DNA of 64,000 bases from Acytostelium subglobosum LB1 (GCF_000787575.1 NW_012236529.1:1-64000); one strand, 5' to 3'; counted from the first letter of the stretch, positions 1 to 10,380 are shown. The notes: generated by a model not told the origin, from the letters alone. Translations and numbers: made by a program.

Positions 1-48
1 GTATGTATCGCTTCTTCTTGATAGGTCAAGTCTGATGATGTGTCATAG

Positions 49-285
49 GTGTTTGTTGGACGATGTTGGTGATCAGTGGAGTGCGACGATCGTAGTTGAT
101 GCCACAATGTGAGTGTATCCTGGCTGTTGTTGAATGTGTTGCTAAAGAATAGCTTCAGAAGTGATGTACAATATATCTATCGATTCACCTTGATGTGCTG
201 AGTCTGTTGGTATGTCAATTGTAGGTGTTATCGAGACGTTGGTGGCAGTTGGAGTGCGACTCTTGGCGCGTGTAATGGGAAATGA
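49..285 (+). CDS. 3' end of an unrecognised gene with a repeated DVG-W-SAT module (partial)
   Basis: The window opens inside what looks like an intron (it starts GTATGT, with AG at 47-48). Two exons follow, 49-108 and 225-285, joined by a GTGAGT...TTGTAG intron and ending in TGA at 283-285. Each exon encodes a similar short unit: C-x-x-D-D-V-G-D-Q-W-S-A-T, then C-Y-R-D-V-G-G-S-W-S-A-T. This suggests a protein built from exon-sized repeats, with the last unit at the C-terminus. The unit loosely recalls the small beta-barrel pattern (W/Y-x-A-x-V) of Tudor/Agenet-type folds, but I cannot assign a family. Most of the gene lies outside the window. Confidence 0.3.
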
Positions 286-466
286 TGTCTCTGCAAGCTG
301 TACTTTGTAAGAATAGGTTCAACAGTCACATGTTGGTCATCATTGGCATCATCAATGACATCATCTTCGTTGATGTCATCATCATCGCCACTGTCCACCT
401 CATCAACCTGCTTGGAGTCGATCAATGATGTCCTTAAACATCTCGTCGATTGATGGACACACTTGG

Positions 467-951
467 TCAGAGAGTACTATCATCTGCTTTGATCCAACAC
501 GATAGGTCGACATCTGATTGGGCCGCCTTCTCCAACAGTGCTTCGATCTTGTTGTCGATGGCCTTGGACCGCCTTTCACTGGACGTCGATTGAGTCTGTC
601 TTAGACCATTGATCTCTCTCCACACTTGGCATCGCGCAGCTAATCCTGCTTCATGGTCCAATTGCACACTGGCAGATGTTGCCTTGCCTCTCCTCAATGG
701 ACATGTGTCACCGTTGCCCTATACCAATAGCCATTGACATCTGATCTAGTCTCAGTATTTACTTTGACCAAGACCTTCTTACCAACGAGATCAATGGTCA
801 GGTTGGTCAAGGTCATTCTCGCTATTTGCAATATTCTACAATCTGGTACATTCTGCTCAATGCAAATTCCATTGTAGTTGTAGTTGTTGTTGTTGATCTG
901 ATGACATATAATGTTGTAACGTGTAAGTGTTGCTGTTGTCGAGACGACCAC
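467..951 (-). pseudogene. Two overlapping minus-strand coding-like fragments, unrecognised
   Basis: Two open stretches in different frames follow one another on the minus strand (951 to 694, then 697 to 467). The first encodes a segment with V-G-K-K-V-L-V-K-V and, further on, D-V-N-G-Y-W-Y-R-A-T-V, which resembles the DVG-x-x-W-S-A-T unit of the plus-strand exons at 49-285. The second encodes a helical, charged segment (W-R-E-I-N-G-L-R, then E-A-L-L-E-K-A-A). They could be one gene with a frameshift or an unresolved intron, or a decayed copy. There is no functional call. A third acidic open stretch (228-425, minus) lies downstream and is not supported as a gene. Confidence 0.2.
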
Positions 952-2250
952 ATATTACATTGTACTTACTTGTACTTTACCTCATAGAGGTCAGTGGCGT
1001 ATGATTGTATCGTTGCTGGAAACCAACCAAATGACAAATGGCCGTACGTCAAAGGTTATCAGTCGCAGTCGATCCTGATGCAGTGCACAGATCCACATCT
1101 TGACCAATACTATACTTGCTGTCCCATCTGCGCATCTGTTCCATGAGATCGGGCAAGTCAAACCTTATGTTGAATGATCTGTTAGAGATGCCATATCCTC
1201 TCGCTTGTAAGTATCTGTTTTGACGCCAGGTGACCTTTGCTATGGCTGAATGAAGTACAAAGAGTTAACATCGTCATCCAACCAATCAATCATCCACAAC
1301 AACACCAACATCATTCAATCAATCATTCGATAGATCATTCAATCATCAACTACTCTTCCATTCAAATGTATATGCTTACTTCAAGTCCCTATTGATATCG
1401 TTCTTCAAATCCTCATAAGCCTCTTCTCCACAAGTGAATCATTGATCACTGTCTTTGATAGAGCGATATTGCCTGGTTTTGTTGGTGCACCTATCAACAA
1501 AGCACTTGGTCACAAAGTGCAACGCTATCAGTTTGATATTGATTAAGTGTAAGTATGTCGACAGTTTGATAGTTAAATAGACACTTACACTCAAGTGATA
1601 GCATATAGAAGATAGAAGATAGCAATGCTTCCGTACTTTGACAACATCTTTCTAGACTATCAAAAAGCCAAAGGACAAGAGCAACTATCTTTCAACGGTT
1701 ATCAACGGACTGTCTGACCTCACTCCACCAACCAAGGTAATTTTCTATTTCGCCAACGAGTGAAGGCTTCTTCCAGGACCTCATTATGGTGATCTATACT
1801 AGCAACTATGAGCCTCTCTATTTTCACTTTATTGGCGAAATGAGTAAGTACTGTATGACTCAGTGTGATGTGAGTAAGTTACACGTATTGACCAATTCAT
1901 TTACATTACTATCAATACTCCTCATAGTTGACGATGAACCAGTCCGCTCTTGGAACCTAAAGAATCACTTGGTAAGTTAGTAAATATAGTTAATGTAAGT
2001 AGTAACAACTGTCAACCATATCACAACTATGAACGTCATGGTTGGATAGTAATCCATTGGTTAAACTATTAATAACGTAAATAAATTGTAAATGATCGAT
2101 TGATGGATTGATGGAGGACTTTACCAAATCAATAGGAATTATTCCAAATTTTGATTGACAGGATGTAGAGCAGTGATCTACTGATTGATTGATTGGATAG
2201 AGATATTCCAGGGTTGATTGATTGAGTGATTGGGATTGTCTAGGAATGAT
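952..2250. other. No supportable gene
   Basis: About 1.3 kb without a convincing gene. Short open stretches occur (for example 1786-1980 plus), interrupted in every frame. Around 1660-1790 plus, one frame reads K-P-K-D-K-S-N-Y-L-S-T-V-I-N-G-L-S-D-L-T-P-P, faintly like the start of a glycosyltransferase domain, but it stops at once and no neighbouring exon supports it. The stretch may be decayed coding DNA. Confidence 0.4.
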
Positions 2251-2521
2251 TTATTTCGAATCAATGTTTCTCCTGAGGGTAGTGATAGAGCCAGTGGTGA
2301 ATGTGGCATTAATCAGGTCCTCCTTCATTGAACCTCTGTTCTTGGTGACTATGTCCTGTCCGGCACTGAATGATTCCTCCAAAAAGGTAGACGCGCCAAG
2401 AATAGATAAGAAGTCCTTCGACATGCGGGCCAAGACTGGATATGTTGTCTCGTGATCACGCCACCAAAGAAGGATTTCATCTATCTCTCGATTCCTCCTT
2501 TAGATAGATTGCCAATTCATT
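2251..2521 (-). mobile_element. hAT-type DNA transposase relic (C-terminal dimerisation domain only)
   Basis: The minus strand encodes the typical end of an hAT transposase. E-L-A-I-Y-L-K-E-E-S-R-D (about 2520-2480) continues after a frame change into E-I-D-E-I-L-L-W-W-R-D-H (2480-2445), Y-P-V-L-A-R-M-S-K-D-F-L-S-I, and F-L-E-E-S-F-S-A-G-Q-D-I-V-T, ending with a stop at 2251. The E-x-Y-L...L-W-W...Y-P-x-L-x-x-x-A/S-K/R-D-x-L-S-I...S-F-S-x-G pattern is diagnostic of the hAT dimerisation region, where the copies of the transposase pair. No RNase-H-like core or BED finger is visible upstream, so this is a 5'-truncated, frameshifted remnant. The flanks show no obvious terminal repeats. Confidence 0.6.
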
Positions 2522-2738
2522 GACAGCGGTCTGTAATCAATGGTTTCTGTGACTCGATGAGTTTGGTGAACTCTTTGAAGTGCTTGATGAACAAGTGCGT
2601 GCGGCCATTCTCCAAGTACTGATCCAGTGACTGTTGGCTCTCCAATCTCAGCTCTGCAAGCTGTTGGAAGATATCATATCTTATTGATCGATTTCTAAGT
2701 AGGCTTTGAAACGATGTCTTTTTCTCTGTCTGTGTCAA
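2520..2738 (-). pseudogene. N-terminal fragment of a dictyostelid ankyrin-family gene
   Basis: A minus-strand open frame of about 70 residues begins with ATG and reads S-F-Q-S-L-L-R-N-R-S-I-R-Y-D-I-F-Q-Q-L, then H-L-F-I-K-H-F-K-E-F. This matches the N-terminus of the full ankyrin-family gene at 22927-25086 (S-F-Q-T-L-W-R-N-S-V-I-R and D-L-F-M-K-H-F-D-P-F). The frame stops after the first domain, exactly where the hAT relic begins, so the rest of the gene is missing or was replaced. It could be an unrelated short gene with the same N-terminal module, but a truncated copy is more likely. Confidence 0.4.
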
Positions 2739-3100
2739 TGGTGCGTTGCTGCTGACGCCATTGCTGTAATAACTTTATAGATTAGAATCATGTTTATGTT
2801 TGTGGAGCCACAACCAAACAAACAGAAGTTGTGTATTAAACGGTAATAAGTACAGAGAATGAAATGTAGAGATAACTAACATAACAAATATTGATCGTTA
2901 AATTGTCTATTGACACTACCAATCTTTGAGATATGGAGTGGCGGTATTCAGCTCGTTATCGTATTGCCATGCTTGGGAGGGGTCACACTGGTAATAAGTT
3001 TATGAAGGGACAAAGACATAGACACTCACTCAGTATATTAGATTGAGTGCTCTAGGACCAGTTGTTCATATTTAGTAGTTGAAAATGTGATATAACTAGT

Positions 3101-3598
3101 TTATTGCAACTTGAAGGAGATGACAGACTCCTCGCCCATGGCAGAGATGACGCTGACCAAGACCTCCTTGCCACCACCGAAAGCAGCCTTGACATCGACT
3201 CCGAGCTCGCCATCCGGCAAGACCAAATCCTCCTTCATTGAGCCATCAGCCTTCATCAAGGTGAGGTATCCATCATCAGAAATATCAATGAGGGAGTACT
3301 CAGCTCTGGCGACGTGTGGAACATCGATGTTGTGGGTGGATGGGCAGATCTCCTCAAGCTTCTTTCCAGTGAAAATGTCGATAGCAGTGATGTTGACCTT
3401 GGCGTGTCCGTGCTTGCCGGTCTTTGAGGTAGACATCTCAACAATCTTGCATGGACGCTTGTTGATGACGACGTGACCGTTCTTTCTCAAAGCAGAGCAT
3501 TGCATTGGGTAGGTGGCCGAGGCTCCGGATCCACCTGACTGGTACTCCTCAACGGCGAGCTCTCCATCGGATTGAGTGTCGTTTTCAGTGTCAGACAT
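3101..3598 (-). CDS. eif5a: Translation initiation factor eIF5A
   Basis: A single-exon 165-residue protein with the full eIF5A layout. It has an acidic N-terminus rich in Ser and Asp, an SH3-like domain, and an OB-fold C-terminal domain with [11 protein letters not shown]. The hypusination loop [12 protein letters not shown] is intact, and the modified lysine should be Lys62 by alignment with the human T-G-K-H-G lysine 50. The protein acts in the cytosol on stalled ribosomes, promoting peptide bond formation at proline-rich stretches and termination. Its length is normal for the family. It is transcribed divergently from the trehalose gene across an AT- and CT-rich spacer. Confidence 0.97.
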   Translation of the reverse strand: MSDTENDTQSDGELAVEEYQSGGSGASATYPMQCSALRKNGHVVINKRPCKIVEMSTSKTGKHGHAKVNITAIDIFTGKKLEEICPSTHNIDVPHVARAEYSLIDISDDGYLTLMKADGSMKEDLVLPDGELGVDVKAAFGGGKEVLVSVISAMGEESVISFKLQ

Positions 3599-4277
3599 TT
3601 TCTCTACTACCTATAAATTGATTGTTGTGGGATCATAAGTGTGAGTTGATTGAATTGTTGTTGTTGTTGTTGTTGTGTTGATGATGTTGTTGATGTTGTT
3701 ATTGATTCGATGATACAAAAATATTAAAATAACTATTTTTGTAGCATCAGCAGTAGGTTGTTGTTGTTGTTTTGCTGTTTGTTGTCGGTGTTCTGTTTTA
3801 TTTGTTATGTGATAAAGTATGCATACCTTTTTCTGTGTGTATGTGTGTAACTGTTGAAATGGTTTGGATAAGTGAACGAATGAGATAAGTTCTATCTTGT
3901 TGTATGTGGTCATCAAACCAAAAATAAATATTAAAAAAAATCAATCCGAAAGAAAACGTTACCAAATCGATTTTGAATTGATGCGGAGCAAAGCTACTAT
4001 GGTGAAAGGATGATCTACATCTCAAAGGAGTAGAAAACAACAATGTTCTATGTCTAGTCTCTTTGACCGAAGGATAGACTATCTTTTTCTTACTCTCTCT
4101 CTTATCTCTCTCATCTCTCTCATCTCTCTCTCTCTTCACACACACACACTTCAACACACACACACACTATTCGTTCATTCACTCCTCAGCTATGATCCAC
4201 ACTTCTCATTATCATGGATGTGAGATTATCATAACACCTTGCATCTTGAACTTGACAAAGTCTTGAATCACTTTATA

Positions 4278-4308
<31 letters not shown>

Positions 4309-4359
4309 AATAATTAGTTTATAAAGTTTCTATTGTTTCTACAATATTGCTGGACAAAG
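3599..4359. promoter_or_regulatory. Divergent intergenic region between eif5a and the trehalose gene
   Basis: This 760-bp spacer must carry both promoters. It holds GTT/TTG-rich runs near eif5a, a CT-rich tract followed by CA repeats at about 4080-4170, and an (AT)n run at about 4284-4308 just upstream of the trehalose gene start. No specific binding site is claimed. The open stretches at 3611-4163 are low-complexity artefacts. Confidence 0.45.
4284..4308. repeat. (AT)n microsatellite
   Basis: An almost pure TA dinucleotide run of about 25 bp lies roughly 50 bp upstream of the trehalose gene start codon. It probably falls in the 5' untranslated or core promoter region. Confidence 0.8.
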
Positions 4360-6944
4360 ATGATGGAACAAACAACTACATCCAAAATATGTAATAGAGT
4401 GATTGTTGTTTCAAATGCTCTACCGCTCACCATAACTCATGTCGACGGAGAACTATCGGTCAGTGAGGCCAGGGACCCTTTTCCTATGTCCTCAGCACTC
4501 TCGTCAATGGTCAAAGAGAAGAGTATGCATTATATTTATCATAGTTGTTGGTGGTGAGGCACAATATTAATTTACTTTCCACCTACAGAGTTTGATGAGT
4601 ACCATTGGATAGGATGGCCATACTGTGAAGTTAATCCAGAAGATATTCCTCGATTGGAGGATACAATTGGCACACAGTTCCCTTGCATGCATCCTGTCTT
4701 CCTCGATCGAAAGCAGATCAAGAACTACTACAATGGCTATTGTAAACTCGGGTTGTGGTCGATGCTGCACTATCAAATGAAAGAGGTGCGTCTGAACTCC
4801 AAGTGGTGGAGTTACTACGTACAGGTCAACCAAATGTTTTGTGACAAGATTGTTGCGCTCTGGAGAGAGGGCGATTTTATATGGATACATGACTACCATC
4901 TCATGTTGGTGCCATCAATGGTCAAGGCAAAGATACCCAATGCATACGTTGGGTTCTTCTTCCACTCACCCTTTCCATCGTCAGAGCTATTTAGAATTCT
5001 CCCAAATGTAAGCTTTGTATAGAGACACACCGACTTATTCCCATCACTCGCTAACCACAACAATACATTGTTTCCATCTACTCCAACTCAGAGAACTGAT
5101 CTATTGAATGGAATACTTGGCTCAAACCTAATAGGGTTCCAATCATTTGACTACCTTCGACATTTTAAGAGTAGTTGTGCTCGACTTTTGAGTTTGGAGG
5201 TGGATGCAGATGGCATTGAGGTGCCAGGCAATGGCACGTCCTCTCACTTTATCAAGCTCAATGTATACCCCATTGGAGTGAACTTTAGCCGGTTCCTCGA
5301 CATTATGAACACACCCAACGTCACTCAGAAGCTTGAGGATCTTGGTCGAGTGTTTGAAGGCAAGAAAGTGATCATCGCCAGAGATCGTTTGGATTCTATT
5401 GGAGGAGTACCACACAAGCTCAGTGTCATTGAGAGTTTCTTCAACACACATCCCAATTGGCGTGGAAAGTTGGTCTTTATCCAAGTATATGAAACACCTA
5501 TGGACACATCAATAGAGTCTGGTGAACAGAGAGCATTGCTAAAAACAGTCAATGAGTATGTATTCTTAATTTAACAAACATTGATATCACAATACTTATA
5601 ATAATTCAACAACAACAGGATGGTTGGAAGGATCAATGGATTGTATGGAACATTAAACTACAATCCGATTGAATACATCAACAGGAATGTTGGATGTGAG
5701 GAACTATTCACCTGGTACAGACTGGCTGACATTGCCCTGATCACCCCAGTGAGGGACGGCATGAACCTGACCTCCCACGAATATGTAGTCTCACAGAAGG
5801 ATAAGCATGGAGTGTTGATCCTTAGTGAGTTCACTGGTGCTGCCAGGTGTCTTGGTGGTTCGATCATTGTCAATCCTTTCTCAAAGAGCGAGATGATCGA
5901 TGCAATACTCGAGGCGCTTGAGATGAAGCAAGAGGAGCGTCAGCTAAAGCACAGTATCAACTTTAACTATGTTATGGCCAATACCACACTGTTCTGGGCT
6001 AGGCGATTCCTAGAGGAGCTTCTGCTAATGGAAAAGCAGGAGGAGGAAGTGCTTGTTCCCAAGATCAATATGGAGCTGGTCAAGCAATCGTATTCAACAT
6101 CCAAGGGCAAGAGGATATTCTTTTTGGACTATGATGGCACTTTGACTCCCTTGGTTCGCCATCCCAACCTGGCGGCGCCATCTCAACAACTGCTCGACAC
6201 CATCAGCAGATTGACAAAAGACCAACGAAACATTGTATACATCATCAGTGGAAGGGACCGCAAGTCATTGGAGGGATGGTTGGGCCACATCCCTGTGGGA
6301 ATGTCATGCGAGCATGGAGGCATACTCAGAAGACCAGGCATTGACCAGCCGTGGGAAGAGAATGGCAACTTGGATCTATCGTGGAAGGAGACCGTCTTGG
6401 ACATTATGAGGGATATCGAAGACAGGACACCGGGCTCGTTCGTTGAGCAAAAGCAAATCAACCTGACTTGGCACTACAGAAACTCTGATCCAGAGTTTAG
6501 CGAGTTCCAAGCCAAGGAGCTGCTGGGTCAGTTGAACTTGGTGGCCAACAAGTATCCATTGGACATTCTGCCTGGAAAGAAGGCCATTGAGGTCAAACCT
6601 ATTGGTGTTAACAAGGGAAGCATCGTCAAACAGATACTTACCAACACAGACTCTGTTGACTTTGTTCTCTGTCTAGGTGATGACCGAACTGGTATGTGTA
6701 ATAGTGAATAGTAGTAGTAGTAGTAGAAGTTATTGACGAGATGATTTAACTAACTAATCACCCAACCAAAAAAATACATTTAGATGAGGACATGTTCAAA
6801 GAGTTGATGGAGAGAGTTGACGCATACAGTATCAAGGTATACTCTGAGGGATGTAAGGAGAGACAGTCAACGTTTGCCAAGGCATTCTTGGATACGTCAA
6901 GCGAGGTGCTGGAGTTATTGGGCAAGCTCTCAGACCAAGAGTAA
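4360..6944 (+). CDS. Trehalose-6-phosphate synthase/phosphatase, two-domain (class II type)
   Basis: Five exons (4360-4522, 4589-5007, 5092-5555, 5619-6691, 6784-6944) give 759 residues in one consistent frame. The N-terminal half is a GT20 glycosyltransferase domain: W-I-G-W-P, F-I-W-I-H-D-Y-H-L-M-L-V-P, F-F-H-S-P-F-P-S-S-E, R-D-G-M-N-L-T-S-H-E-Y-V. The C-terminal half is a HAD phosphatase: L-D-Y-D-G-T-L-T-P-L (Asp519 and Asp521), I-I-S-G-R-D and G-D-D-R-T-D-E-D-M-F, all intact. The family makes trehalose from UDP-glucose and glucose-6-phosphate, a spore and stress protectant in amoebae. The synthase half lacks two expected residues: V-S-N-A-L-P replaces V-S-N-R-L-P (position 20), and D-R-L-D-S-I-G-G replaces D-R-L-D-Y-I-K-G (Lys to Gly at 298). 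The start is the first ATG after the AT run. Confidence 0.93.
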
Positions 6945-7157
6945 ATGGCATCCATAACCCAACTGGCAGGGTTGTGACCATTTATTACCACCAATGCTAC
7001 CAGTCAATGTTTGATTAACCTTCATAATAAGTAATAAGTAATAACAATTCAACGAAATAATAATAATAATAATAATAACAATAACTATAGAAGAATATCT
7101 GTTGATGGTTTTGTTTTTTTTTTTGTCATTGTTCATTCACCTATCTGTTTGTAAGAG

Positions 7158-7446
7158 ATGGGTAATAGTAATAGTGCGAGTATTTCTCGAGCAGACACCT
7201 ACGAGGAGTTTATAAAGCATGTTGCTGAGGCCAACAAGATGTAAGACACTGGCGACTGAATGTAGTCTGTGTGTGATTGATCGATGGATATCGTTTGACT
7301 GATACAACTTATACAGACTGTTTACCCTACCGGACGCCAATGGAAAGATCATGTGTCTGTCAGTTTCAGAGATGGACTTGCTAAAGGAAGGTCAGTTTCT
7401 ATGGAAGCTCTTTGTAAGGGTACAAGTATCATTAGTTAATCAACAA

Positions 7447-7484
<38 letters not shown>

Positions 7485-8052
7485 GCAAAATCAACATCAA
7501 CCAAAACTACAACAACAACAAATGAAAGAGCATGATGCTTCAAACAAGCGTCATACTGTACTAAAGTACAACCAATTCTATGACTTCAAGAGAGTTATTC
7601 TGGACCTCTTTGAAAAGTGTGATGATTCACATCTACTGGAGAAAGAGAACACAAACAAAGAGAAAGGAGTGGACGATACTAGACCAAACAACAGTATCGA
7701 TGTTACCCGACTTTACAATCAAATGTATGTTGTTGTTGTTGTTGTTGTTGTTATTGCACAATGACATTGCTGCTGATCACTCCATCTACAAAACAGGAAA
7801 ATGAGTGGCACTTGGTCAGACTCTAGGGAGTGTCCAATATGCTTTGAGGATGACGCCACTTGTGTTGCACCTTGTGCACACGCCTTTTGTTCAAAGTGCA
7901 TCAATCAATGGCGTGAAAGGAACAATACATGCCCAATATGCAGGATGTCTGGCAGTACAGATGGTGTTCAAGGCGATTTGGACTTTGAGATCATGGATGC
8001 GTCACCAGCAGAAGAGTTATCGAATTACCTACAAAAGGTGATCAAACGTTAG
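7158..8052 (+). CDS. rnf141: RNF141-like RING-finger E3 ubiquitin ligase, predicted N-myristoylated
   Basis: Three exons (7158-7240, 7317-7724, 7797-8052). The start M-G-N-S-N-S fits an N-myristoylation signal. The order of conserved parts follows vertebrate RNF141/ZNF230: T-Y-E-E-F-I-K-H-V-A-E near the N-terminus, F-L-W-K-L-F-V-R-V-Q-V, a F-Y-D-F helix region, then a C3HC4 RING (C-P-I-C-F-E, C-A-H-A-F-C-S-K-C-I-N-Q-W, C-P-I-C-R) and the tail S-P-A-E-E-L-S-N-Y-L. A Gln-rich CAA/CAG run interrupts the middle, as is common in dictyostelids. The RING should recruit an E2 and transfer ubiquitin, and myristoylation would place it on membranes. The substrate is unknown. Confidence 0.85.
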
Positions 8053-8488
8053 GATACTGAACAGTCTTCTGAGTCCCAATCAAACAATATGCCAAAGATC
8101 CATCTCCTATGATCGAAACCCGGTTCAAAGTTGTCGACCTCAGTAATCTACAATGGCGTCACCACCTTGCCTACAAAAGCCTTTCACGCTGCTCAAGGTG
8201 ACATTGGACATTTCCTACCTCCCTCTGTTGGATCACCTCTGGGTCATGGCACTACTCGTGGCATTCATTCCCTCATTGATAACAGCAACACTACGCCTCA
8301 AGCGGATAGTTGCCAAAACCACGACTAGCAGAACCAACGTTGCCAATCCAAACCTATAGGTTTGAGCAAAGCTTTAACTATCAACGTCGATGAATGAAGA
8401 AGTTGAGAAGGAGCTGTTAAAGTGATTTAATAATAACTATGAGATCATTAATGATCACTATCAACTTTGGGATGGCCGCCGCCAGTCA
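8053..8488. other. Spacer with one doubtful small membrane-protein ORF
   Basis: The 435 bp between the RING gene and the elongase gene contain an open frame at 8153-8359 (68 residues, with a hydrophobic core H-L-W-V-M-A-L-L-V-A-F-I-P-S-L). It could encode a one-span membrane peptide, but no homologue is recognised and the codons are unremarkable. The stretch is otherwise empty. Confidence 0.25.
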
Positions 8489-9626
8489 CTAGTTTGTCTT
8501 CTTGGGTTGTGGCTTGCCCTTGACAATGTAGGTCTTGATATAGAAGTTCATGAACAGGATCAGGAAGAAGAGGTTGTTGAACATGGTGAACATGAAGGGA
8601 CCCCATCCGACGCACTTGTGACCAATGGGCGATACGCCAAAGTCAAGGTCCTGTAAAAGGTAGGGCACCGACAGTACAAAGGACATGGTGAACTGGAACA
8701 GCTGGCCAGACGTCAAGTAGTTCTTCCACCAGATGCGCACCGAAGGATTGAGCGTTGTGCGGAAGTAGTAGTAGTACATGAACACGTGAACTAGAGTGTT
8801 GGCAAACAAGCCAACACTTCCATAGGCCACACCCTCAGGCAACCATGTCCAGACAATCAATACAACAATTGAGTGATGCCAGATATGGAGGAAGATCAAT
8901 GGTTTCTAAATACAAATGAGAATAGACAGTTGTTAGTATGATGTGTCTGTGGTGGTGGATGAAGTCGAATGAGATGCTCCTTACCTTTTTCAAGACAATA
9001 ATGATAGTGTCAATAAACTCGTAGAACTTGCTGACAAAGTAAAGGTAGTGCCAGTAGTAGATTCTGCCGCTGATTGGGTTGGACTTTGGCGAGCAAAAGA
9101 TACCATTGATGCCATACTCAGTGTTCTGGAAGGAAGGTTGTGTGAGAAGTGCTGTCCAAACGTCATGATGTTTTGTTGTTGGGTTTTGATTGTGTACTTA
9201 CCATTGCCATGTTGAATGCATCATAGGTGATTCCAACACACATGACCAATGACCAAACGCAAAGGATTAGGTTGTGAATGGCAGAGAACCAACGCAGGTT
9301 AAAGCCCCTGGTCTTTGGGTTGCTCAGAAGCAGCTAGTGGTGTTTGTGGACTGGTGGTAAGTGAATGGCCACATCAGATGGTGGTTTTATTAGTCATAAG
9401 TCATATATACCTTGGTACCATAAATGATCGAGAGGTAGACAGCAATGCACATAAAGATAAAGTTCTTGTTGGAGAAAGGTGTCACGCCCTCCTGATAGAC
9501 AAAGTCGTTGGATGGGATGAGCTGATTCCAGTCCCATTTGGAAAAGTCAACTCTGGTTATCGTTTCCAAGTTATACTCTGTTGGCAGCAAGGACTTGAAG
9601 TAGTCCAAAGGGATAAGTTGGCTCAT
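8489..9626 (-). CDS. ELO-family very-long-chain fatty-acid elongase
   Basis: Four exons on the minus strand (9626-9411, 9333-9202, 9125-8985, 8905-8489) give 301 residues, normal for the family. Features are several hydrophobic spans, Y-Y-W-H-Y-L-Y-F-V-S-K-F-Y-E-F-I-D-T, and the histidine box F-L-H-I-W-H-H-S that forms the catalytic centre of ELO condensing enzymes. The enzyme condenses malonyl-CoA with a long acyl-CoA in the ER membrane, the first step of each two-carbon extension. The C-terminus ends K-K-T-N, a dilysine ER-retrieval signal of the KKxx type. All exon joins are in frame. Chain-length preference cannot be read from the sequence. Confidence 0.92.
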
Positions 9627-10106
9627 CAGTTCCTGTTTGTTGTTGTTTGTTTTTGAGTTGGTGGTTTGTAGTTGCCTCTCATATTAGTGAGTGAGTTCGA
9701 CACGCAGGTGTCGTTTGTATCACATATGTGATCCATTACACCACATACCATTCGTAGGTAGATAATGAGTCAATGTATAAATAATGTTACTGTTCGTATT
9801 GTTACAATGAATGATGAAAGTTAGTCCCCTGATCTTACTTATCGCGATTCCGTTCCAATTTTGGTTCGGACACACTGAACAAATTATTTTTATTTTCAAT
9901 CAATCCAATCAAATCATTCAAATCGAATCCAACAGTTCGGGACAAAGGTCAAAGCGCCTTAACACATTTCATTGTTATCAATACTTTAACTTATTTATAA
10001 CTTAATCTAATCATCACTGTATGTATGTTTGTACAGTTATGACTGAGTAATCATCACTGTAAATACAGCTATTTAAAAAGTCTGACCGGTTGGAGTTTCA
10101 AACCAG

Positions 10107-10170
10107 CTGCAAAAGGTATTCAAACGTTAGGGTAATGAACAGTCTTGTCAGGCCTAATCAAACACAACCC
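10107..10170 (+). repeat. Diverged partial copy of the RING gene 3' end
   Basis: This piece aligns with 8032-8092, which spans the last codons and stop of the RING gene (shared core blocks CAAAAGGT, TCAAACGTTAGG, TGAACAGTCTT, AATCAAACA). By eye about 80% of positions match over 60 bp. It begins inside coding sequence and runs into 3' flank, so it is a duplicated fragment rather than a shared terminator element. Confidence 0.6.
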
Positions 10171-10340
10171 CTTTGTGCCAACAGAAGATTGTCATCCCAC
10201 ACATTGAATCAATCAATCAATCGAGGTACCCACATCAACACGTGATGAGAGCTAGTGTGTGTAATAATAATTGATTGACACAGATAGGTTTCAATCGTCA
10301 CACCTTTTTGGGAAAGAACAAAACCAAAGGTGATATATGA

Positions 10341-10380
10341 ACACACGACAGATAGCATTTTGATCAAATCTGTCATGTGT
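10341..10380. other. 40-bp imperfect hairpin
   Basis: ACACACGACAGAT (10341-10353) pairs with ATCTGTCATGTGT (10368-10380). Twelve of 13 positions are Watson-Crick, and the remaining pair is a G-U wobble when read as RNA on one strand. The loop is about 14 nt. It lies about 260 bp upstream of the formin gene. It could be a small structured RNA, an operator-like site, or chance. Confidence 0.4.

Noticed and set aside
1786-1980. 64-codon open frame near possible glycosyltransferase-like residues
   Set aside because: Neighbouring frames are interrupted and no exon chain could be built, so it is reported only as unsupported sequence.
2310-2345. G-S-M-K-E-D-L in the hAT relic resembles G-S-M-K-E-D-L-V of eIF5A at about 3230
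   Set aside because: Only some 17 bp agree and the surrounding residues belong to the hAT dimerisation domain. Chance similarity is sufficient.
9678-9752. tRNA-like stretch on the minus strand (GGTGTAATGG and GTGTCGAACTC resemble A and B boxes)
   Set aside because: The acceptor ends do not pair, the T stem has only about three pairs and no convincing anticodon arm forms. At best it is a decayed tRNA.
9811-10005. 64-codon plus-strand open frame
   Set aside because: AT-rich, repetitive Asn/Gln/Ile content, no signal of conservation, and embedded in a spacer with repeats.
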